From the NCBI GenBank assembly GCA_963969495.1, contig OZ018319.1, positions 201,288,736 to 201,352,735 on the forward strand: a DNA stretch of 64,000 nt, read 5' to 3'. Source of the stretch: Ceratothoa steindachneri (taxonomy: Eukaryota > Arthropoda > Malacostraca > Isopoda > Cymothoidae). The position numbers were made by a program, and so were the translations under genes. The notes below the pieces were generated by a model. The model saw only the letters and a list, made by a program, of their open reading frames with translations, ran no database searches and was not told where the DNA came from. Shown piece by piece: positions 58,425 through 64,000 of the stretch; positions within the stretch are counted from its first letter, which is position 1, and the number at the start of each line of letters is the position of its first letter.

Positions 58425-59430
58425 GACACTGGTCAAGTATTTATTCGAGACTGGTGAAGTATTCATTCGAGACTGGTGAAGTATTCATTCGAGACTGTGA
58501 AGTATTTATTCGAAACTGGTCAAGTATTTATTCGAGACTGGTGAAATATTCATTCGAGACTGGTGAAGTAATCATTCGAGACTGATCAAGTATTTATTCG
58601 ATACTGGTGAAGTATTCATTCGAGACTGTGAAGTATTTATTTGAGACTGGTCAAGTATTCATTCGAGACTGGTAAAGTGTTCATTCGAGACTGGTGAAGT
58701 ATTAATTCAAGACCTGTAAAGTATTCATTGGAGACATTAGTGAAGTATTCATGTGAGACTGGTGAAGTATTCATTCGAGACTGGTGAGGTATTCATTAGA
58801 GACGTTGGTGAAACATTCATTCAAGAATGTTGAAGTATTCATTCGAGACGTTGGTGAAGTATTCATTCAAAACGTTGGTAAAGTATTTATTCGATACTGG
58901 GGAAGTATTCATTCGAGAAGTTGGTGAAGTATCCATTCGAGACTGTGAAGTATTTATTCGAAACTTTGGTTAAGTATTCTTTCGATACTAGTGAAGTATT
59001 CATTCAAGGCGTTGGTGAAACATTCATTCGAGACTGGTGAAGTATTCATTCGATACTGGTGAAGTATTCATTCGCGACTGGTGAAGTATTTATTCGTGAC
59101 GTTGGTGAAGTATCCATTCGAGACTCTGAAGTATTTATTCGAAACTTTGGTTAAGTATTCTTTCGATACTGGTGAAGTATTCATTCAAGGCGTTGGTGAA
59201 ACATTGATTCTAGACTGGTGAAGTATTCATTCGAGACTGGTGAGATATTCATTCCAGACTGGTGAAGTATTCATTCGAGACGTTGGTGAAGTATTCATTC
59301 GAGACTGGTGAAGTATTTATTCGAGACTAGTGAAGTATTCTTCCGAGACGTTGATGAAGTATTCATTTGAGACTGGTGAAGTATTCATTTGCGACGTTGG
59401 TGAATTATTCATTCGAGACTGGTGAATTAT
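58425..59430. repeat. 22-bp minisatellite, about 45 units
   Basis: The core unit is GAGACTGGTGAAGTATTCATTC. A longer variant carries GACGTTGGTGAAG. The variants are interspersed, and a block with CGAAACTTTGGTTAAGTATT, TTCGATACTGGTGAAG and CATTCAAGGCGTTGGTGAAA appears twice (from about 58960 and 59140), so there is higher-order duplication. No frame is kept. Confidence 0.95.
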
Positions 59431-59859
59431 AACCTCTTGCTCTTAGTTAATTAAAAATCCGAGACACTGATCGATTTTAACTTCGAGACATTGAGGTATG
59501 ACTACGAGCCATTGGTGAAGTTGATTTTATTGGGGACTTCGCCCATTAGATTGAGCGCCCAACTAATTTGATTTTCGGTATCGAATTGGAAGTGGAGCGA
59601 GAGTTTCTTTGGGGGAGCCCCATGGCTTCGTTCGTTCTGACCTCCGAGGTTATTCTCAATGCCCTTCTTACATCGTAAACAACCTTGTTTTTCTAGGACA
59701 TTGTAAAAATTTCAGAGTACTCGTATTTACCTCACTCTTAAAAGAGGGTAAAAAGATCAGGTAGGTTCACCAGAAGAAAAAGTGAAGAACATTTATGTAT
59801 TGATGAGTGTCTTCGATTACCAATAGAGAGTGAGGGTAGGAGAAACAAAGTGTAGCACA
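59431..59859. other. Intergenic DNA, no feature recognised
   Basis: I see nothing beyond a short decay of the minisatellite at its left edge. Confidence 0.5.
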
Positions 59860-60067
59860 AGGTTCTTGATTGACGTTTCACTGCTCTGGAGTTTCCTCAG
59901 AGTGACAAGAAACCAATACAAGTAGTGATAAAAATCGCTGGCTTATATTCCTTTCAGACTAAACAATACTCTCCTAAAATCTGAATTCGTCGCTCCGATT
60001 TCTTGTCTTAGTTTCTTGTCACTCTGAAGAACCTCAAGAAGAGCAAAACATCAATAAAGAAGAACCT
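59860..60067. repeat. Inverted repeat resembling Penelope-like terminal sequence
   Basis: The left arm (59860-59915) contains GGTTCTTGATTGACGTTTCA and CAGAGTGACAAGAAACC. The right arm (60009-60067) is its reverse complement with mismatches (TTTCTTGTCACTCTGAAGA and CATCAATAAAGAAGAACC). The complementary reading CTGAGGAAACTCCAGAGCAG followed by TGAAACGTC resembles the CTGAxGA...GAAACGTC words common in Penelope-like element terminal repeats. No RT is seen nearby. Confidence 0.6.
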
Positions 60068-62530
60068 CTTACTACATATGGTCTTAATTATTATTACTAT
60101 CCAACCATTATGTACCATTTACGAAACCAGAAGCACATTATAAGGTTAAAGCACGTAAAATGGCATGAAATTTTGAACGTCGTTAATCCCAGCATTTCTC
60201 TGACGGGCAGAGTATATTTATTTCTGAAAAAGAAATGTATAAAAATTCCTTTGGGAGTCTATCGAGTGCTGTTGTTTTTTAGTGAATATCTTTTAATACC
60301 TGAGTTTTTCTCAAGTACCTGGTGTACTATATATAATTTAGTATGAGGTCCAAACTACGGGTAGCTAGAGCATTGGCAATCACACCAATGCCGCCCTAGC
60401 AAAATTGGTTATGCATCCGATAACTGACCATACCCATTGAATTAACTTCGCCCATAGTATGAAGCGGTGTATACATAGACTTGAAAAGATCGTAACCATT
60501 TAAAACATAATATTTGAAATAATTCATTAGAAAATTAAATTAATTCTCTTCGTGATTAAGGTTGTCCAACTCAGCATTTTTGATTAAATGACTTCAAAAT
60601 CCTCTATGAAATTTTCATCTCTTTAGCACTTAAATTAGAATTTATAATTTGACATACAATCCGAGCATTTTAGCATTATAAAGATCGAATCCTATTTTCC
60701 TTAGCTCATTAGGCGTTCAAAAAATATTGCGTTATGTGTTACATCATACATACATTAGATCCATGGTAACATCCATTCGCTCTTGGGTTGACCAACATCA
60801 GAGAACGTTTCTCCTTTCTAATTCTTCCTTTGACATTTTTCAAAGAAGACTTCGTATACATAAGACTTCGCCCTTATAAACCTTGTCAATTAATTATAAG
60901 TTCTATGAATCATACATAGTAAATTTAGATCAATGCCAGAATGATTAATAGATGATAAATTAATAATGGAAGGGCAAACAGATAATTGTGATTAGACTTA
61001 CTTTCCGGAGTTTTGAATCCACGTTGATACTTGTATATGGCTCGCTTGGGATTAATGACCAAAATATGGTCCGCTTGGGAGTACTGACCAAAATATGGCC
61101 CCGAAATTAAAAATTAAGAACCAATAAAAAATATAAATTAGTAAAAAGAGTGAATTCCTGAAATTCAAATAAAAAATGCTTTTAAAGGACAGAATTTGTG
61201 AAATTTAATTAATAAATACTTTTTACAATCACCGAGTAAATTATAAATAATAACAATGACCTTATATGATTTTCTTTGTTTTTATCTCCATTTTACGAAA
61301 TTTAATTTATTCAGAATGGTTTTATTGCTTATTATGTGCACTAACGTTTCGTCATTCGACTAATTCGTGACATTTCAAAAGTGAATATATGATTTCCTCT
61401 GTTTTTATACTTAAAGATCAGTTGACAGGCGGCGCAACGCTATTAGTATCCAAATCCAATTTATATTTAAAAAATGTATGAAACTATAATTTTTATATCT
61501 GATATTTAAAAAAATAATTTCCACTGATGCAGTTATGATATGCGTTAACGAAATAAATCTCTCGCCCCATTCGATCTGCATTGGGCAAACTGGGGGACAC
61601 TCTGCATCCACATCGAGTTAGTGTTCTATTGGATACAGCCACATGTTTAATGTGTAGGAGAAGCGTCTTCCAGCTTGCTCAACACATAACTAATGAAGCG
61701 AGAGATTGATGGGGTAACCGCATATTCATTATTATTATTAAAATATGCGCAGGATTTTAAATAACCCCTCGGATTTAATGTTTAAATCATTTGGGTTTTC
61801 TTTACTTAGGAGGGCGTCGGATAATTTAAAGTTCTATTTATCGTTAGATTTGTAATTGGTTTTGAGATTTTCTAATATTTTTCTTTTCTTAGGCTATTAT
61901 TATTCTGAGATGTTTCTTGATTTTACCCGGTTTGAATCTGCGTTGCTGCGCTCTTGATACATTGGTGGTGATGAGTGAATACAGTCTTCATGACCATTGA
62001 TTAGATTGATTGAGTGATTGCATACATTCAAGAAGACTAATGAAGAAGAGACCCAAAAGGAGGCCGTTCAAAAATATTCCTAAATACTCTCTCTAACATG
62101 TCCTAAAATGAAGCCCCCTTCCCTTCCCGTGAGTACTTCTGTGGATAAGCTTTGATCGAGCCAAACCTGACCTAGGAAAGGTTTTTGAAACTACCTACGA
62201 CGAAGTAAATATTGCCCCTACCATACTACTGAATATAGTCCCTAGAAATGTGGTTATTTGCCACACAGTTAAAGATAACAACTGCGGACAAGGACATCCA
62301 ACTCCTGCAAAAAAAATCTTCCAATGGTTCGTCTCGTTTTTCACTCATCGAAATTATTTGCAGGAGATTCGAAGTGATAAAAGAGGAAATATGAAGGAAT
62401 TATAATTGGACTAAAGTGAAGAAGATTAAATTAAAAAAATACACCCGTTTTTAAAATTATTATATAACATCAATGACTCTTAATGCAAAAGAAACCACTA
62501 CTGCCTCATGTCAAAGTAGTCCTTGACTAA
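60068..62530. other. AT-rich intergenic DNA, no gene recognised
   Basis: Frames at 60110-60346 (+) and 61411-61611 (-) lack recognisable motifs. A weak reading RAKPDLGKVFETTYDEVNIA at about 62157 could be the upstream part of a LINE ORF1, but I cannot support it. Confidence 0.5.
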
Positions 62531-62539
62531 ATAGAAAGG

Positions 62540-62740
62540 GAAGAGTTAGTGGATGTTCAAAGTTGGTTTAAATGGTTTCAAGTAGAAGATCACATAACGA
62601 AGAACTGCCCTGCTTGGAGCTCAGTGAAGAAGGATACACATACATAACCAGTACAAATTGGACAAAAAATAAATGTTTAAACTGTGCTGGCAACCATAAG
62701 AGAAATTCAATGTCTTGTTAAAAAAAAAATCAGCAAATAG
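62540..62740 (+). pseudogene. LINE ORF1 (gag-like) zinc-knuckle remnant, Jockey-like
   Basis: In broken frames: WFKWFQVEDHITKNCPAW (a knuckle of GHxxKNCP type with its first cysteines replaced by Trp), LELSEEGYTYITSTNW (position of the second knuckle) and KCLNCAGNHKRNSMSC (the third, CxNCxGNHxxxSxxC). Three successive knuckles ending in CxNCxGxHxxxxxxC are characteristic of Jockey/I-type LINE ORF1. Damage is heavy, so the call is tentative. Confidence 0.5.
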
Positions 62741-64000
62741 AAGACAAAAAATCAATTAAAGATGAAGAAACCCCCCAAAATGGTATTTATACTCAGACGA
62801 AAAAAAAACTTTAAATAAAACCGATCGATAGAAATCCTCTCGCCGTATTGAGAACGGAAATTCGATCAAGATTATAACGTGGATAAATTGCGTTCATATC
62901 ATCAACCTTACGAGACCGGTCGTCTTTCCACAAGAGTAAAAATAAGTGAATGGCAGAGATATGGTTCCCTGAGGATCCTCCCTCAAGGGCACTGCCCCGC
63001 ATTCAACTCCAGCCACTAACTCCTCAAACAATCCAAAATTTAACTTCGACCACCATCTCAAGGGATCCTGGTCTACACACGGAAATAGCACGAAAAAGAG
63101 TAACTATCCATGAATACACTGGAACAAATTCCCAATGCCAAATGGTGCCCCTCATACATAATGACCCCCTCCAAAAATGCCGTAAAGAGCACTTCTAGCC
63201 GAAGGAACCCGCCTCATTATACCAAAGCTCAAGATCCTCCTTCATAGCTTCCAAAGAAAATCTATTTTTATTTTCTTCAACTAAAGTGAACATAAGGGTT
63301 TTTGCCACCCAAAGACCCTCTTTTGCCCTATTAAACATAAGGGTTCTAGCCCCCAAAGAACCCTTTTCTCCCATTAAACATAAGAATGTACCCCTCACCC
63401 TCCCAAGGATCCCCTCTTTCCCCGTGATAGGAGCCAGAGGGAAATAATTAAAGGCTTTAATGAGCAAGGGTACAATCGGCAACCAAATACCTAATATCAG
63501 CCTCCTGGAATTCGCACTTGAGGGTGCCCTACTCTAAGGATAAGTACGTTTTACCCACACGAACCCCTTTTACACACACACACTCTCTCTCTTCCTCTCC
63601 TTCTCCCTAACAGTTATTTTCTTTTACTTCCCGTCTTGCAACCACTACTGATCTATCCAACTCCACTCTTTTAAAAACTATCCATCTCCTTTCCTTTTCT
63701 CCTCTCTCAGCGCCAGTTCCCACGTTGGAGAGAAGGGGGCAAAGCTAGTTTTCCAAACCATACACTAACAGAGATGTATGATGTGATCTATTCGTATAAT
63801 ACTTGGCCTTGGCCGAGAATGGTTCTCGGCAACTCATTAAAGCCAAGGTTTCAATGAAAATGCAGCCTTCTGTCAAAAAGCTAAAGAAAACTTCATCCAA
63901 CCAAGCGATGAGACATCGTAAGACGATGATGATCCAGGTACAAATCAGAATTGGCTCAGAAAGACTTAATGCAATTAAGTTCTTTTGATCTTCTCAAAAT
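62741..64000. other. Intergenic DNA with a short tandem repeat
   Basis: A 43-bp-scale repeat of about three units (TTAAACATAAGGGTTCTAGC, CCCAAAGAACCC) lies at 63285-63420. The frames at 62811-63482 and 63803-63988 have no recognised domain. Short CA/CT runs occur near 63570-63600. Confidence 0.5.

Noticed and set aside
59875..59915. Hammerhead ribozyme core (CTGAGGA ... GAAAC)
   Set aside because: Stem II pairs over only about three bases with an offset, and stem III is not evident. Kept only as Penelope-like similarity.

Overview
The window looks like repeat-rich DNA from an animal genome, most likely an arthropod and possibly a crustacean. It has no operons, it is full of satellites and microsatellites, degenerate TTAGG/CCTAA-like stretches occur, and almost every recognisable coding trace belongs to a metazoan transposable element. 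The species cannot be fixed from the sequence. I found no convincing host gene, rRNA or tRNA. The only apparently intact transposase gene is one mariner.

Layout. 1-24.4 kb: four arrays of one satellite family (about 79 bp, a dimer of two diverged 39-40 bp halves), separated by three elements that begin CACTG. E0 (4430-5333) has lost its right end. E1 (8743-10388) has matching termini, a TTA duplication and a decayed gene of an uncharacterised arthropod protein family. E2 (15121-21747) has 14-bp terminal inverted repeats, another decayed copy of that gene, and a nested Ty3/gypsy element whose domain order is gag-PR-INT-RT-RNase H (Gmr1-like). 24.4-30 kb: low-complexity DNA, a 29/30-bp minisatellite, an inverted repeat, and a LINE apparently interrupted by a mariner-like pseudogene. 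30-34 kb: a LINE RNase H fragment, a GC-rich MITE-like unit and a 44-bp minisatellite. 35.0-38.1 kb: a 3.1-kb element with about 172-bp inverted repeats and a decayed DDE-type transposase. 38.4-41.1 kb: a Tc1 pseudogene and the intact mariner (39821-41114, TA duplication, D,D34D). 42-48 kb: an RFX-box-like tandem repeat, a FLYWCH-bearing element with inverted-repeat arms, a LINE 3' end with an (ATT)n tail, a second Tc1 pseudogene and a second mariner pseudogene. 48.5-57.2 kb: a second Gmr1-like element split by an inversion, with its 3' half and 3' LTR on the + strand and its 5' half and 5' LTR on the - strand. Both outer LTR ends carry the same 5-bp flank, CGCAT. 57.2-64 kb: minisatellites, a Penelope-like inverted repeat, AT-rich DNA and a trace of LINE ORF1.

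The pieces are nested genomic parasites, not a cooperating pathway. The strongest signals are the CACTG-ended elements sitting at nearly the same phase of the satellite monomer, the integrase-before-RT order seen in two separate elements, and the single retroelement split by an inversion.
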